From the NCBI RefSeq assembly GCF_014131735.1, contig NZ_CP039121.1:558001-622000 (forward strand): a stretch of 64,000 bases of DNA, written 5' to 3'. The stretch is from Lactiplantibacillus plantarum. Lineage in GTDB: Bacteria > Bacillota > Bacilli > Lactobacillales > Lactobacillaceae. The notes under the pieces were generated by a model, which was given only the letters and a program-made list of their open reading frames with translations, was not told the origin of the DNA and did no database searches. A program made the position numbers and the translations under genes. Positions within the stretch are counted from its first letter, which is position 1; the number at the start of each line of letters is the position of its first letter. Below are positions 50,742 to 61,100 of the stretch, piece by piece.

Positions 50742-50780
50742 AACGGTCTAGCAGTAGTATTTACTGCCAGGCCGCTTTTT
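50742..50780 (+). terminator. Rho-independent terminator
   Basis: CGGTCTAGCAGTA pairs imperfectly with TACTGCCAGGCCG, followed by TTTTT. Confidence 0.72.
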
Positions 50781-50847
50781 GTAGCTACTTTAGTGGCAAC
50801 CGGACTTAGTTATTTTAACAAAAGTATATATTTTTAAAGTAAAAGTA

Positions 50848-50900
50848 TTGATTTTGAAATAGAAATAGGATAGTATTATTTCACGAGGAAAGCGTTTTCC
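50848..50900 (+). promoter_or_regulatory. Promoter and cre site of the beta-glucoside operon
   Basis: TTGATT (50848-50853) and TAGTAT (50871-50876) are 17 bp apart. GGAAAGCGTTTTCC at 50887-50900 fits the cre consensus at 12 of 14 positions and lies just after the expected start site, so CcpA-mediated catabolite repression is expected. Confidence 0.78.
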
Positions 50901-50928
50901 AAAATAAATGACACAGAGGAGGAGTTTG

Positions 50929-52311
50929 ATGGATAAGGAGCGACAGATGCCCAAGGATTTTTTCTGGGGTAATTCAGTGTCAAGTATGCAAACTGAGGGT
51001 GCTTGGGATGAAGACGGTAAGGGCCGTTCAGTTTATGATGTTCGTCCTGCGACAGCAACCACTTCGGATTGGCATGATGCCATTGATGAATATCATCGTT
51101 ACGAGGAAGATCTTGATTTGATGAAGGACTTACATTTGAATATGTATCGAATTCAGATTTCATGGTCACGAGTAGTTCCAGATGGTGATGGTGAGTTTAA
51201 TGCCGCTGGGATTGCGTTTTATGATCGGCTGGTTGATGCGATGCTGGCACGGGGGATTACACCGATGATTTGCCTGTATCACTTTGATATGCCGTTAGCC
51301 TTAGCTGAAAATGAAAACGGGTTCATGTCGCGCCACACCGTTGATGCGTTCGTCCGTTTTGGTGAAAAGATGATTGCCCATTTTGCTGACCGGGTTAAAT
51401 ATTGGATCGTGTTCAATGAACATAATTTATACTTTACCGACGAAGTCTTCAACATTTCAGGGTACACCAAGGGTGATCAAAGTGTTAACGACTTATACCG
51501 GATTTTCCACCATACTATGTTAGCGCACGCGCGCCTAGATGACTTTGTTCATCAGAACTACGATGACGTGAAGATTGGTGGTATGTTAGCTTACACCCCG
51601 GTTTATCCAGAAACAGCTAAGCCAATTGATATTATGGCGGCTCGTAAGAGTGACGAATTTTTGAACAACAACTTGAATGACGCTTACGTGCACGGGCACT
51701 ATTCACCAGAAGTCCTGCGTTACGTTGAACAACAGGGCATCGATTATGATTTGCAACCAGGTGATGAGGCAATCATCAGCAAAATGAAAGCGGATTTTTT
51801 AGCCTTTAGTTATTATCGTTCAACGGTTATCAACGGGGATAAAATACCCGCCGATGCCGTCCCGAACCGTTATCTCAATTATTCATTTGAAGCCAACCGC
51901 TTTTTACAAGCTAATGAATGGGGCTGGGCGATTGATCCACTCGGTTTCCGCAACTTGATTACCAAGTTGTATGACCAGTACGAAGTACCCGTGTTCCCGA
52001 TTGAAAATGGGATTGGGTTACGCGAGCACTGGGATGGCCAGCATATGATCGAAGATGATGAGCGGATTACTTATCATGAAGAACATATCAAGGCGATGAA
52101 AGATGCCATGTTGATCGACGGCGCTAAGGTACTAGGTTATCTCGGCTGGGGCTTGATTGATATTCCAAGTTCACACGCAGATATCGAAAAACGTTACGGG
52201 GTTGTTTACGTTAACCGGAGTAATCATGATCTAAAAGACTTAAAGCGGGTTCCCAAGAAGTCATATTATTGGCTGCAAGGGATCCTAGCAAAAAATGGAG
52301 ATGAATTGTAA
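50929..52311 (+). CDS. 6-phospho-beta-glucosidase (GH1)
   Basis: A 460-residue GH1 enzyme hydrolysing phosphorylated beta-glucosides in the cytosol. The N-terminal signature is FFWGNSVSSMQTEGAW. The acid/base Glu lies in WIVFNEHN (about residue 165) and the nucleophile in FPIENGIG (about 360). The usual NEP after the acid/base is NEH here. ATG 50929 has GAGGAGGAG upstream. Its stop overlaps the start of the IIC gene, so uptake and hydrolysis are coupled. The operon should handle cellobiose, arbutin- or salicin-type sugars. Confidence 0.94.
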   Translation: MDKERQMPKDFFWGNSVSSMQTEGAWDEDGKGRSVYDVRPATATTSDWHDAIDEYHRYEEDLDLMKDLHLNMYRIQISWSRVVPDGDGEFNAAGIAFYDRLVDAMLARGITPMICLYHFDMPLALAENENGFMSRHTVDAFVRFGEKMIAHFADRVKYWIVFNEHNLYFTDEVFNISGYTKGDQSVNDLYRIFHHTMLAHARLDDFVHQNYDDVKIGGMLAYTPVYPETAKPIDIMAARKSDEFLNNNLNDAYVHGHYSPEVLRYVEQQGIDYDLQPGDEAIISKMKADFLAFSYYRSTVINGDKIPADAVPNRYLNYSFEANRFLQANEWGWAIDPLGFRNLITKLYDQYEVPVFPIENGIGLREHWDGQHMIEDDERITYHEEHIKAMKDAMLIDGAKVLGYLGWGLIDIPSSHADIEKRYGVVYVNRSNHDLKDLKRVPKKSYYWLQGILAKNGDEL

Positions 52312-53783
52312 TGGAAAATAGTAGTAATGGTGCTGTTAGCAATTTCATTAACAACAAAGTTTTACCGCCAATAATGAAGTTCGTTAACACTAAACCAGTT
52401 AAAGCCTTACAAGACGGGATGGTCTACGCCTTACCATTTATTATCATTGGGTCCGTATTCTTGATCTTATCTAATATTCCAATTCCAGCTGTGGCTGCTG
52501 TTATTAAGGCCTCTGGTTGGGCAGCGTTCTTTAACCAGGCCTATACAGTAACGTTTGGGGTTCTCTCACTTTGGGCGGCCGTTGGGATTGCCTATGTGTA
52601 TGTGCGTAACGAAGGGTATGAACCACTGCCCGCTGGGTTAACTTCCATGGCCGTATTCTTGCTTTTGCAAACGCTTAACATTGCCAATCCATTAGTAGCT
52701 GCGATGGGTAAAGCCGGTACTGGGATTACCAATGCTGCTGGGAATGTCGTGATGTCAGGTAGCGCCGTTTCACAGAATATCGATAAATTACCAAAGGTCC
52801 TACAAAATTTTGTGCAAGCACCCGTTACTGGGGTTGTTAATATTACCTGGCTAGGTGGTCAGGGGATGATTGCTGCCATTATTGTCGGTATCTTAGTTGG
52901 TTGGGCTTACTCCGCTATGATTCGTAAAGGTTGGAAGATTACCCTACCAGAACAAGTACCAGCCAGTGTTGCCAACCAATTTACTGCCATGATTCCTGCC
53001 GGGGTCATCTTGATTGTTGCAATGTTAATCTTTGCGGCCTTCAGTGCTTTCGGTAATACTGACATGTTGCAATTTATTTACAAGGTTCTTCAAACACCGC
53101 TTCAAGGATTATCCGATTCACTCGGTGGTGCGCTGGTTATTGCGTTCTTAGTGCCATTCTTCTGGTTCTTTGGGGTCCATGGTGGGTTGATCATGGGTGC
53201 CATTACTAGTGGGTTACTGATTCCGAACACGTTCGACAATGCTTCATTATATAAAGCAGGTAAGTTGACCGTTGCCCAAGGTGCCCACATTGTAACTAAT
53301 GAATTCTACAATAACTTCATTAACTTAACTGGTTCTGGGATTACGATCGGACTTGTTATCTTTACGTTGTTTGCTGCTAAGTCCGTTCAATTTAAGACGA
53401 TTGGTAAAGTTGAATTTGTGCCAGCATTATTCAACATTAACGAACCATTCTTGTTCGGGTTACCGATCGTGATGAACCCATTCTTGGCAATTCCATTCTT
53501 CTTGACACCGGTTATCGTGGCCTTATCCACTTATCTGGTCATCTACTTCGGCATTGTGCCACCATTGAATGGTTTCGCGGCACCGTGGACGACCCCAGCA
53601 ATCATTTCTGGCTTCCTGATTGGTGGCTGGAAGATGGCTATCTGGCAAACAATTACGTTGGTCATGTCAACTGCAATTTACTTTCCATTCGCTAAGAAGT
53701 ACGATGCTATCTTAACGAAGGAAGAAGGCGAAAAGGCCGCTGCGGAAGCTGCTGCTGGTAACGCTGAAATTGAAAAGATGTAA
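52311..53783 (+). CDS. PTS lactose/cellobiose-type IIC component
   Basis: A 490-residue membrane permease of the Lac/Cel PTS family with about ten helices. Features are VYALPFIIIGSVFLIL near 40, WFFGVHGGLIMGAI near 290 (substrate region) and NINEPFLFGLPIVMNP near 385. It carries beta-glucosides with phosphorylation. It contains no IIA or IIB domain. ATG overlaps the preceding stop (TAATG). The IIB gene follows 23 bp downstream. Confidence 0.94.
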   Translation: MENSSNGAVSNFINNKVLPPIMKFVNTKPVKALQDGMVYALPFIIIGSVFLILSNIPIPAVAAVIKASGWAAFFNQAYTVTFGVLSLWAAVGIAYVYVRNEGYEPLPAGLTSMAVFLLLQTLNIANPLVAAMGKAGTGITNAAGNVVMSGSAVSQNIDKLPKVLQNFVQAPVTGVVNITWLGGQGMIAAIIVGILVGWAYSAMIRKGWKITLPEQVPASVANQFTAMIPAGVILIVAMLIFAAFSAFGNTDMLQFIYKVLQTPLQGLSDSLGGALVIAFLVPFFWFFGVHGGLIMGAITSGLLIPNTFDNASLYKAGKLTVAQGAHIVTNEFYNNFINLTGSGITIGLVIFTLFAAKSVQFKTIGKVEFVPALFNINEPFLFGLPIVMNPFLAIPFFLTPVIVALSTYLVIYFGIVPPLNGFAAPWTTPAIISGFLIGGWKMAIWQTITLVMSTAIYFPFAKKYDAILTKEEGEKAAAEAAAGNAEIEKM

Positions 53784-53806
53784 TTATAGAAAGGAATTAA
53801 ATAATT

Positions 53807-54133
53807 ATGGCTGAAAAAATTATTATGTTGGCATGTTCTGCGGGAATGTCAACCTCACTATTAGTGTCTAAGATGGAAGCTGCGGCAAAGCAAGATGGTG
53901 TTGATTACAAGATCTTTGCCACCTCAGCGGCTGATATTGACCATCAACTGAGTCAAGATCCGCATCCCGATGTCTTGTTATTAGGACCACAAGTTCGCTA
54001 CATGGCGAATGACGTGAAGAAGAAGACTGATAAGGCTGGGATTCCAATGGATATCATCAATATGTCCGACTATGGCATGATGAATGGTGAAAATGTCTTA
54101 CAAGCAGCTGAAAAGTTACTCGGCGACAGATAA
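53807..54133 (+). CDS. PTS lactose/cellobiose-type IIB component
   Basis: A 108-residue soluble IIB with the phosphorylated Cys in MLACSAGMSTS (residue 9) and LLGPQVRYM in the middle. It accepts phosphate from a Lac-family IIA and passes it to the sugar through the IIC encoded just upstream. No cognate IIA-Lac gene is present in the window, so it must be borrowed from another locus. GAAAGGA precedes the ATG. Confidence 0.93.
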   Translation: MAEKIIMLACSAGMSTSLLVSKMEAAAKQDGVDYKIFATSAADIDHQLSQDPHPDVLLLGPQVRYMANDVKKKTDKAGIPMDIINMSDYGMMNGENVLQAAEKLLGDR

Positions 54134-54585
54134 TTAGGATTTAACCGGGAAAGTCAATGCAATCGTGAATCACCAACGTGTGCGGTGGTTGCTTTAACAT
54201 GATTGGGACTTGTCCGAGTGATAATCAAACACTAACCAAATCCTAGATTGTTTTGGTGGTGGGCATCTCAGGATGTTATATATGTTACGATTCCTCACTG
54301 GCTAATTGCTGGTGGGGAATTTTTTTGGTGGTGGCTGTGGCCGCGATACGGTACTGCGAGGGTGTGCAGGCGAGTAAGCGAGAGAAGCATGTAGTGTGGA
54401 CGTTACTTTGGCAGTGCTTAATTTTAAAGGACGGCTGCTGATTCAAAATGGCTATTAATCAAACAAATTAAATAAAACCCTTGACCTGAAACCCGTTCGA
54501 GCAGTTAGGATAAAGGTAATCAAAGAACGGTAGCTGGCCAGCGCCATTATGGAAATCTATTCATCAAATTCGGGAGGGTTTTATC
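54134..54585. other. Intergenic region between the IIB and IIA-like genes
   Basis: It has an ACCAAA/TTTTGGT hairpin (about 54236-54258), a terminator at 54290-54327 and a GGGAGG ribosome site for the next gene. A 62-codon frame (54253-54441) reads through the terminator and has no support. Nothing else was recognised. Confidence 0.5.
54290..54327 (+). terminator. Terminator of the beta-glucoside operon
   Basis: ATTCCTCAC (54290-54298) pairs with GTGGGGAAT (54312-54320), followed by seven T. Confidence 0.78.
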
Positions 54586-55032
54586 ATGGGACTATTTTCA
54601 TTTGGTAAAAAAGTTAAATTATATGCACCAGTCGATGGCACACTGATAGATTTAGCCACAGTCGCTGCGGGTCAGACGGGGTTTGCGGTGACACCAGAAC
54701 GCCACCATATCTTCAGTCCAGTAACGGGAACCGTCAGTGCCCTGATTCCGGAACAAAATGCGATCGAGCTGGCAGCTGGAAAGCTGACGGTACGGTTACG
54801 AATGGGTGTTAATACCAGCGCAACTCCGGCAACTTATGTTCATGAAGGCGACCAAGTGACACCAGAAACACCACTCGCTTTTGTGGATCAAGAGCAGGCT
54901 GCTGAAAATGGGGAGGATATGACGGTGTTGGTGGTTGTGGATAAAGGTGGGCAACCCGCTGAAAAAATCAGTTTATCCACAAGTGGACAAGTGAGCCACG
55001 ACCAAGAAGTTGCCACGGTTGTTGCTAAGTAG
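54586..55032 (+). CDS. IIA-Glc-like protein lacking both active-site histidines
   Basis: A 148-residue protein with the beta-sandwich of glucose-family IIA (APVDGTLIDL near 12, FSPVTGTVSAL near 45, VHEGDQVTPETPLAFVD near 85). The positions of the two catalytic histidines are changed: EQNAIEL stands for the usual K-H-A-I-G, and LRMGVNT for L/I-H-I/F-G-I-D-T. It therefore cannot carry phosphate in the standard way and may act as a sugar-binding or regulatory paralogue. It has its own GGGAGG site and lies 452 bp after the IIB gene, so it is probably a separate transcript. Confidence 0.85.
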   Translation: MGLFSFGKKVKLYAPVDGTLIDLATVAAGQTGFAVTPERHHIFSPVTGTVSALIPEQNAIELAAGKLTVRLRMGVNTSATPATYVHEGDQVTPETPLAFVDQEQAAENGEDMTVLVVVDKGGQPAEKISLSTSGQVSHDQEVATVVAK

Positions 55033-55154
55033 GACGGATGAGGGGACTAATCGTGTGTAATTGTTTGCGATGAGCTGAGTCAGTATGAATTTCATCGCGT
55101 CACCATAGTTGATTGATGCAAGGTCAACTAGCAATTGCAATGCAGTTGTTAAAT

Positions 55155-55199
55155 ACGAAAACACACTTCAAAGCTGCTACGTTTGAAGTGTGTTTTCGT
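55155..55199. terminator. Bidirectional terminator between convergent genes
   Basis: ACGAAAACACACTTCAAA (55155-55172) is the exact complement of 55182-55199. Confidence 0.85.
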
Positions 55200-55234
55200 G
55201 TTCAGTTGATTTTTGATTGGCGGTTGCAAGTAAC

Positions 55235-56056
55235 TCAATCTGCCGCAGAATGAGCCTGCCCTTGTCCACAAGCCATCAGTTCAGCTTGGTAGGCATCATT
55301 GATGCGATTGAGTGCTTGGTGAAATTCTGTGATAACTTTGTTCATTTGGCGCTGATACTTTTCATCCAACGAATAACCGTTTTGAACTTGAGTTTTAGGC
55401 CCCGTTGTTTGATTCAAGTACGCCTTTAAGTCATCGTCTGGCTGTAACTTTTCGTATAAATCGACATTGTCTAGTAAGCGGACGATCCGGTTGTATTTAC
55501 CCGTAAAGGTCCGCCGAATAATCTGTATTCGGTGACGAAAGACATAGCAACCGGCCTGAATGACGGCTTGAGGTTCTGGGTAGGTTGTCGTTTGTTGGTA
55601 GTGTTGGACGATTTCAGGAACAATCTGCCGAATCGCATTATTGATAGTCGGTGTAATCAAGGTCGCCGCGATTTTAGTTGGGTCGGATACGCCCTGTTCA
55701 GTCTGTGAGGCCGAACTGAACAAGTCACTAGAAAGAATGTTCGGATTGGTCGTAGTTAGGTCCACATATTCCCATAGTAGGACATTGAATTCTGAATGAT
55801 TGAGACCACCATTTTGAAAGACAGCGGTGACATATTCAGTCAAACTACCGTATAAAAGGTAATTAGTGGATACGTCAAAGTAGGCAGCTACTTTAGCGAG
55901 TCGGTCCGCGTTAGCTAGCGTACGTCCCTTTTCCCAGTCATTAATTGTGCTTTTTCCAGCCAAGCCAATCGCAGATGCAAGTTTGGCCATACTTAAACCA
56001 GCGGCAATTCGAAGTTGGTGAATACGATTACCAACTTGTTGTTTATCAATCTGCAA
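55235..56056 (-). CDS. XRE-family transcriptional regulator
   Basis: A 273-residue regulator. A Cro/CI HTH occupies residues 8-68 (IHQLRIAAGLSMAKLASAIG, KSTINDWEKGR, FDVSTNYLLYG). The long C-terminal part is helical, with no recognised ligand domain. GGGGGG lies before the ATG on the minus strand. It is a single gene converging with the IIA-like gene. Targets and effector unknown. Confidence 0.82.
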   Translation of the reverse strand: MQIDKQQVGNRIHQLRIAAGLSMAKLASAIGLAGKSTINDWEKGRTLANADRLAKVAAYFDVSTNYLLYGSLTEYVTAVFQNGGLNHSEFNVLLWEYVDLTTTNPNILSSDLFSSASQTEQGVSDPTKIAATLITPTINNAIRQIVPEIVQHYQQTTTYPEPQAVIQAGCYVFRHRIQIIRRTFTGKYNRIVRLLDNVDLYEKLQPDDDLKAYLNQTTGPKTQVQNGYSLDEKYQRQMNKVITEFHQALNRINDAYQAELMACGQGQAHSAAD

Positions 56057-56186
56057 TTTGATTTCCCCCCTGATTGGTTCTTAGTATATTCTAACATAGG
56101 GAGGGAAGCGCTCGCATTGTTAACACTGAATATATTAGCACTTTCGACGATTGGTGTGGTAACGACAGATAAGTAGTATCAAGTGC

Positions 56187-56501
56187 TTAGTGATACTTAT
56201 GAATAATTGTCATAAAAGCGGTGCTATTATTTACCGGCCAGCCGTCTAGTTGGATTTCATAAGGTTGTGCCGTACCGGGATAAATATGACCGGGAATCGC
56301 AACCTTTTGCCGGTGGTCGTGAATGATCAGGAAAAACATCGCAGGTCGACAAAGGATGGTCACGTGTGCGGCCAGGCAGTCGCTAAGCGTGGCTGCTAAA
56401 TGCTGGCGAATGGTCGTTAGTCCCGCAGTCCCTTCATTAATAACGATCGACCAATCGAATGCCAAGTCTGAATAGGCGGCTAATGGTGTTAATTGTTGCA
56501 T
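56187..56501 (-). CDS. Hypothetical protein
   Basis: A 104-residue soluble protein beginning MQQLTPLAAYSDLAFDW and containing CRPAMFFLIIHDHRQK and PGHIYPGTAQPYEIQLDGW. No family is recognised. ATG 56501 has GGAGGAGG upstream; a longer start at 56552 has no ribosome site. It is transcribed alone in the minus direction between an XRE gene and a phosphoesterase. Confidence 0.6.
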   Translation of the reverse strand: MQQLTPLAAYSDLAFDWSIVINEGTAGLTTIRQHLAATLSDCLAAHVTILCRPAMFFLIIHDHRQKVAIPGHIYPGTAQPYEIQLDGWPVNNSTAFMTIIHKYH

Positions 56502-56688
56502 GTTGAATGCCTCCTCCAAGGTATTAATTAGACTAAATATTACTATTAGCATACATGCAAATAGTTGTGATGACGACCATCTGCGCTTGTTATGGCCAAT
56601 TAATAAGCTGGCTTAACAGAGATCATGCGACAAGTGTAAATTGCCAGCGTATACTAGAAGTATTATGTGCAAAAGGAAGTGTCGAGAA

Positions 56689-57525
56689 ATGCAACACCGG
56701 ATTGCTGTGCTGGCAGATATTCATGGAAACTTGACGGCGCTTAATGCTGTGTTGGCGGATGCGCGTCAGCAAGCCGCGACGGATTATTGGTTCCTCGGTG
56801 ATCTATTCTTACCCGGCCCGGGTGCCGAAAAGCTCTACCAGACCTTAGCGGACACTGCGCCGTCAGTATGGTTGCAAGGTAATTGGGAACAGGGGATTAA
56901 TGCGGTCATGACTGGAAACGGGCGACTGGATGATCCTTCACAGATTTATTTTGCACGATTGACCGCGTATCTGGTGACCCATCTGAGCAAATCGCATTAC
57001 GCTGAATTAGTGCAACGGCCCATTGCGACAACGATGGTCGTGAACGGGTTAACTTTTCAACTGGCCCATAATCAGCCGGAACGCTCGACTGGTCACGACC
57101 TGTATCCGGATGAACGCCAGTCTAATTTTGATCACCTAGCTGGTGATGCGGATGTGGCCGTTTACGGCCATACCCACCAACAAATTATGCGGGTGAGTCA
57201 GCGGGGCCAGCTCATTATTAATCCCGGGGCGACAGGCCAACCTTATAGTCCATACGCTAAGTTCATGGCTGATCAGCGTGCTCACTATGCAATCTTAACG
57301 GTGGATGACGCGGGTCGAATCAGTGTGGATTTTCGAAAAGTTGATTATGATATTAGCCTTGAGTTGACCGTTGCGCGTGAACAACAATTACCATATTTAG
57401 ACTTATATGAACATCTTCGCCGGACTGGTTTTACGAGTACCCATGACCAAGCCTTATTGGGCAAACTGAACGCTAAGTTTAATTACGCTAATGAGGTACG
57501 ACGATTTTTTGGCATGCAAGCGTGA
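56689..57525 (+). CDS. Calcineurin-type metallophosphoesterase
   Basis: A 278-residue cytosolic enzyme with all metal motifs of the family: LADIHGNL, GDLFLPGPG, GNWEQG, YGHTHQQ and NPGATGQP. The two-metal centre is therefore intact. The length and order suit a YfcE/YmdB-like phosphodiesterase of undefined substrate. ATG 56689 has AAGGAAG upstream; ATG 56665 is an alternative that adds eight residues. Confidence 0.88.
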   Translation: MQHRIAVLADIHGNLTALNAVLADARQQAATDYWFLGDLFLPGPGAEKLYQTLADTAPSVWLQGNWEQGINAVMTGNGRLDDPSQIYFARLTAYLVTHLSKSHYAELVQRPIATTMVVNGLTFQLAHNQPERSTGHDLYPDERQSNFDHLAGDADVAVYGHTHQQIMRVSQRGQLIINPGATGQPYSPYAKFMADQRAHYAILTVDDAGRISVDFRKVDYDISLELTVAREQQLPYLDLYEHLRRTGFTSTHDQALLGKLNAKFNYANEVRRFFGMQA

Positions 57526-57589
57526 TAGTTATTGGTAAGTTAGTGAGTTAACTCTTATAATGATTGAACAGGATACGAGGAGGGTTTTC

Positions 57590-57952
57590 ATGAACTTTGC
57601 ACCATCAGAATGGTTTGGCTTTAACAAGCGAGCTAGACATGATATGACGTTTACTAAGACTATCAATGGCGAGACCAGTACCAAGCAAGTGTACGGGCAC
57701 TTTAACGTGTGGGCCCTGTTGTTCACGTGGTTTTATGCGCTGTTCAGTGTGCGGTGTCGAACCCCGTTTTTCTTACTGAAAACGGCGGTGCCATTCTTAG
57801 GCATGCTGTCGTTAAATATGGTGACGCAGCTGTTTTTTAGTGACCAAGTTGTCATGAGTATCGGGTTACTAGGCGATATTTGGTATGGTTTTATGTTTGA
57901 GACGTGGTTTAGAAATCAGCTGGTTGCAAATGGCTATCAACAAACGGCTTAG
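57590..57952 (+). CDS. DUF2628-like small membrane protein
   Basis: A 120-residue protein with a soluble N-terminal segment (about 1-38) and two or three membrane helices (FNVWALLFTWFYALFSV, then about 60-100). It ends FETWFRNQLVANGYQQTA. The pattern of a polar head, a WALLFTWFYA helix and a xNxxxxxxLxxxGY tail fits the DUF2628 group. ATG 57590 has GAGGAGGG upstream. Function unknown; a terminator follows at 57978. Confidence 0.7.
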   Translation: MNFAPSEWFGFNKRARHDMTFTKTINGETSTKQVYGHFNVWALLFTWFYALFSVRCRTPFFLLKTAVPFLGMLSLNMVTQLFFSDQVVMSIGLLGDIWYGFMFETWFRNQLVANGYQQTA

Positions 57953-57977
57953 TGCGACAGGAATAGATTAGCTTATC

Positions 57978-58009
57978 AGGCTTCCCAGCAAGACGTGGGG
58001 AGCTTTTTT
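57978..58009 (+). terminator. Rho-independent terminator
   Basis: GCTTCCC (57980-57986) pairs with GGGGAGC (57997-58003) with one G-T pair, followed by six T. Confidence 0.78.
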
Positions 58010-58164
58010 GATTGGGGTCGTTGACAAGTTTCTGGCTGGTAAAGTATCGCAACATAAATAATATCGTTTCTTTACAAACATCTGACTAAACACTTTACAT
58101 TCCTTAACTATTCTTAAAAGTGCAGTTTGTTTTACGATAAAAAAGATGGAGTGATAATTTTATA

Positions 58165-61100
58165 ATGATAAAGCCGCGTGTTTTAACGACCTTATTAGTT
58201 TGTTCAGCAATCTTAACAACGACGGTGACCCCGGCCGTCGCTGCAGTAACCCCGATGGCGACTCCGAGTGAGCAAGTTGCCGAACCAGTTGCCAGCCCGG
58301 CCGTTCCAACAGCAACCTTGAGTTTGGCAGTTCAAAATCAACAATTGGTTGATTTAATTGGGCAGACGCAGTGGCAAACCTATGGGCAGCCTGCCGTGAC
58401 GAAGGACCCTGAATTTAACGACCAAGTGTTGAACTTAGATGGCAAATCAGCGTTTTACACGACCTTCACGGATCAGCAGTTTGCAAAGTTACAGAATGGG
58501 ATGGCGATCGAGGCGTACTTTAAATATGATCCAGCCGCCGATGCCAATGGTGAACATGAGATCTTTTCTAGCCAACAGGGTGGTGGGTTAGGACTTGGGG
58601 TGCAAAACAATCAAGTCGTTTTCTTCGCCCATGATGGTTCCGGCTATAAGACTCCTAAAGGCACCTTACATAAGGGGCAGTGGGTGCATGCGGTTGGTGT
58701 GATCGATAAGAATAAGACGGCTAGCTTGTATTTGGATGGCCAGTTAGTCCAACAAGTGGCTATGCCCGGTGATTTAAAGCTGGCACAAGGAACCAAAGAC
58801 TTTGTGCTGGGTGGTGACGCGGTTCCTGGAAGTCACGTTCAGTCAATGATGACCGGCCAAATTAGACAGGCCCGCTTGTATGATCAGACATTGACGTCGC
58901 AACAAGTAAGTCAATTGAACGTTGAAGCACAGGTCGGCAAGCAGCCGGTCGCACCCGTACCAGTCGACCAAACGATTGCGACGAAGCTCGTTGGCCCGAA
59001 GCGAATCGCGAGTGGGCACACTTATGGCCTTAATGTACATGCCCGGCAAATCAAAGCTACCGGTGCCGCCCCAATCACCATGGATGTTGTGTATGACGCG
59101 GCTAAGTTTGATTATGTCGGTGCAGAACGTCTCTTACAAGGGGGAAAGACGCAGATCCAACTGATTGCGCCTGGCCGTATTCGCCTGACTACGACGGCGA
59201 ACCTTTCAAAAGCTGAATTTAAAATGTATGCGCAAACGCGGTTAGCGCACCTTAATTTGAAAGCTAAGGCCGCTGGTGAGACGCAGATCAAGTTTGAGCA
59301 GCTAACTAAAGATACAACCATTGAACTAGGGCCAGCTCAAACTGTTGAAATTCAAGGTAAGTACGCGCTAGATTACAACGGTGACGGGATTATTGGTGTT
59401 GGTGACGTGGCCCTGGCAAACGCAGCCGATAAAGTGGCAGCCGCCAAAGCAGCTGAAATCAAGCCTTATAAACACGTGGTCGTTTTAACGACTGATGGTG
59501 GTGGGAACCCCTGGGATCCGAAGGGAATGTACTATGCACAAGGTGCGGAGCAAGGAACTAAGACTCCCGTATGGACAACCAACCCAGAAATCATGAAGAA
59601 ACGTCGGAATACGTATACGATGGACTTATTCAATAAGCAGTTTGCAATGAGTACGTCAGCGCGGGCCGTTTCACCAGCGATTTCGGCACAAAACTACATT
59701 TCCATGTTACATGGTCGGCCATGGGACACGCTACCTAAGGAATATCAAGGGACTAACGCGACCATGGGACAAGAATACTTTGCAGACTTTAACAAACCAC
59801 AAGCAATGTTCCCATCAGTATTTAAGATGTTACAAGCCGATAATCCAACTCGGGGCGCTGCGGCTTTCTCAGAATGGGGACCAATCGTCAATAGCATCAT
59901 TGAACCAGATGCCGCGGTGACTACTAAACAGTCAGCTTCGCTGAAATCCTTTGATGATGTGGCTAACTATATCGGCACGCCAGAATTTCAAAGTACTGGG
60001 TTAGTCTACATGCAAAGTGATTATATGGACGGTCAGGGACACGGTCACGGCTGGTACAATGACAATTACTGGGATAAGTACGCGCAATATGATGCGCTGT
60101 TCAAGCGAGTAATGGATAAGCTTGAAGCAACCGGTCACATTCATGATACGTTAGTCATTGCCAACGCTGATCATGGCGGTTCTGGCAAGAATCATGGTGG
60201 TTGGGATGAATATAACCGCAGTATTTTCATGGCGCTCGGTGGCGAAACGGTCGATAATGGCCGCCGTTTGCATGGTGGAAGCAATGCTGATATCAGTGCG
60301 CTCATCCTGAATGCTTTGCAAGTCCCACAGACACCACAGATGTTTGACAGTCAGGTCTTTGACTCATTGGCTTTTCTTAAGCAGACTGACCTATCGAAGA
60401 AGAAACGTTCAGTTGAAACGTTAAAGCTCAGTCGCAATGATCAGGAAGCAAAAGTTCAATTGACTCATAACCAAAACCGGCAACTGACGGCATTTGATCT
60501 GCAATTGGACTTAGCAGGTCGGGAAGTCGCTGACGTTAAGGTTCCAACCGGCGTGCAGATTTTACGGCAGACGGTCGCTAATGGTCAATTAAGATTAACA
60601 GTCAGTGCCAGCCAACCCGTGACTGACCTGGTGACGATTGAACTGGTACCAAGTAAGACGCGTGCGGCTAAGACCATCATGTTAAGTCAAGCAATGGCTG
60701 CCACTGCCGACGGTACAGAAGTGCTTGTGGATTTGGATAATGATAATCCGCTGACAAGTACGGCTAAACCCGACGAAAACGGCAGCACGACGACTAAACC
60801 AGATGGCAATGGTACTGCGGTCAAGCCGGATGAAAATGGCAGCACGACAACTAAACCAGATGGCAATGGTACTGCCGTTAAACCGGATGAAAATGGTAGC
60901 ACGACAACTAAACCAGATGGCAATGGTACTGCTGTTAAACCGGATGAAAATGGTAGCGCGACAACTAAACCAGATGGTAACGGTACTGCCGTTAAGCCGG
61001 ACAAAAATGGTAGTAGCACAACTAAACCGAATGGCAACGGGACTGCTGTCAAACCCGACAAGCATGAAACTAGCACCACGGGGAGCGGGACAGTTAATAC

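Noticed and set aside
54253..54441. 62-codon frame between IIB and IIA-like genes
   Set aside because: It reads through a good terminator, has no ribosome site and an implausible Cys/Trp-rich product.
56641..56689. Longer N-terminal start of the metallophosphoesterase
   Set aside because: The added residues (basic, Cys-containing) are atypical before LADIHGN; the ATG at 56689 has a better ribosome site.
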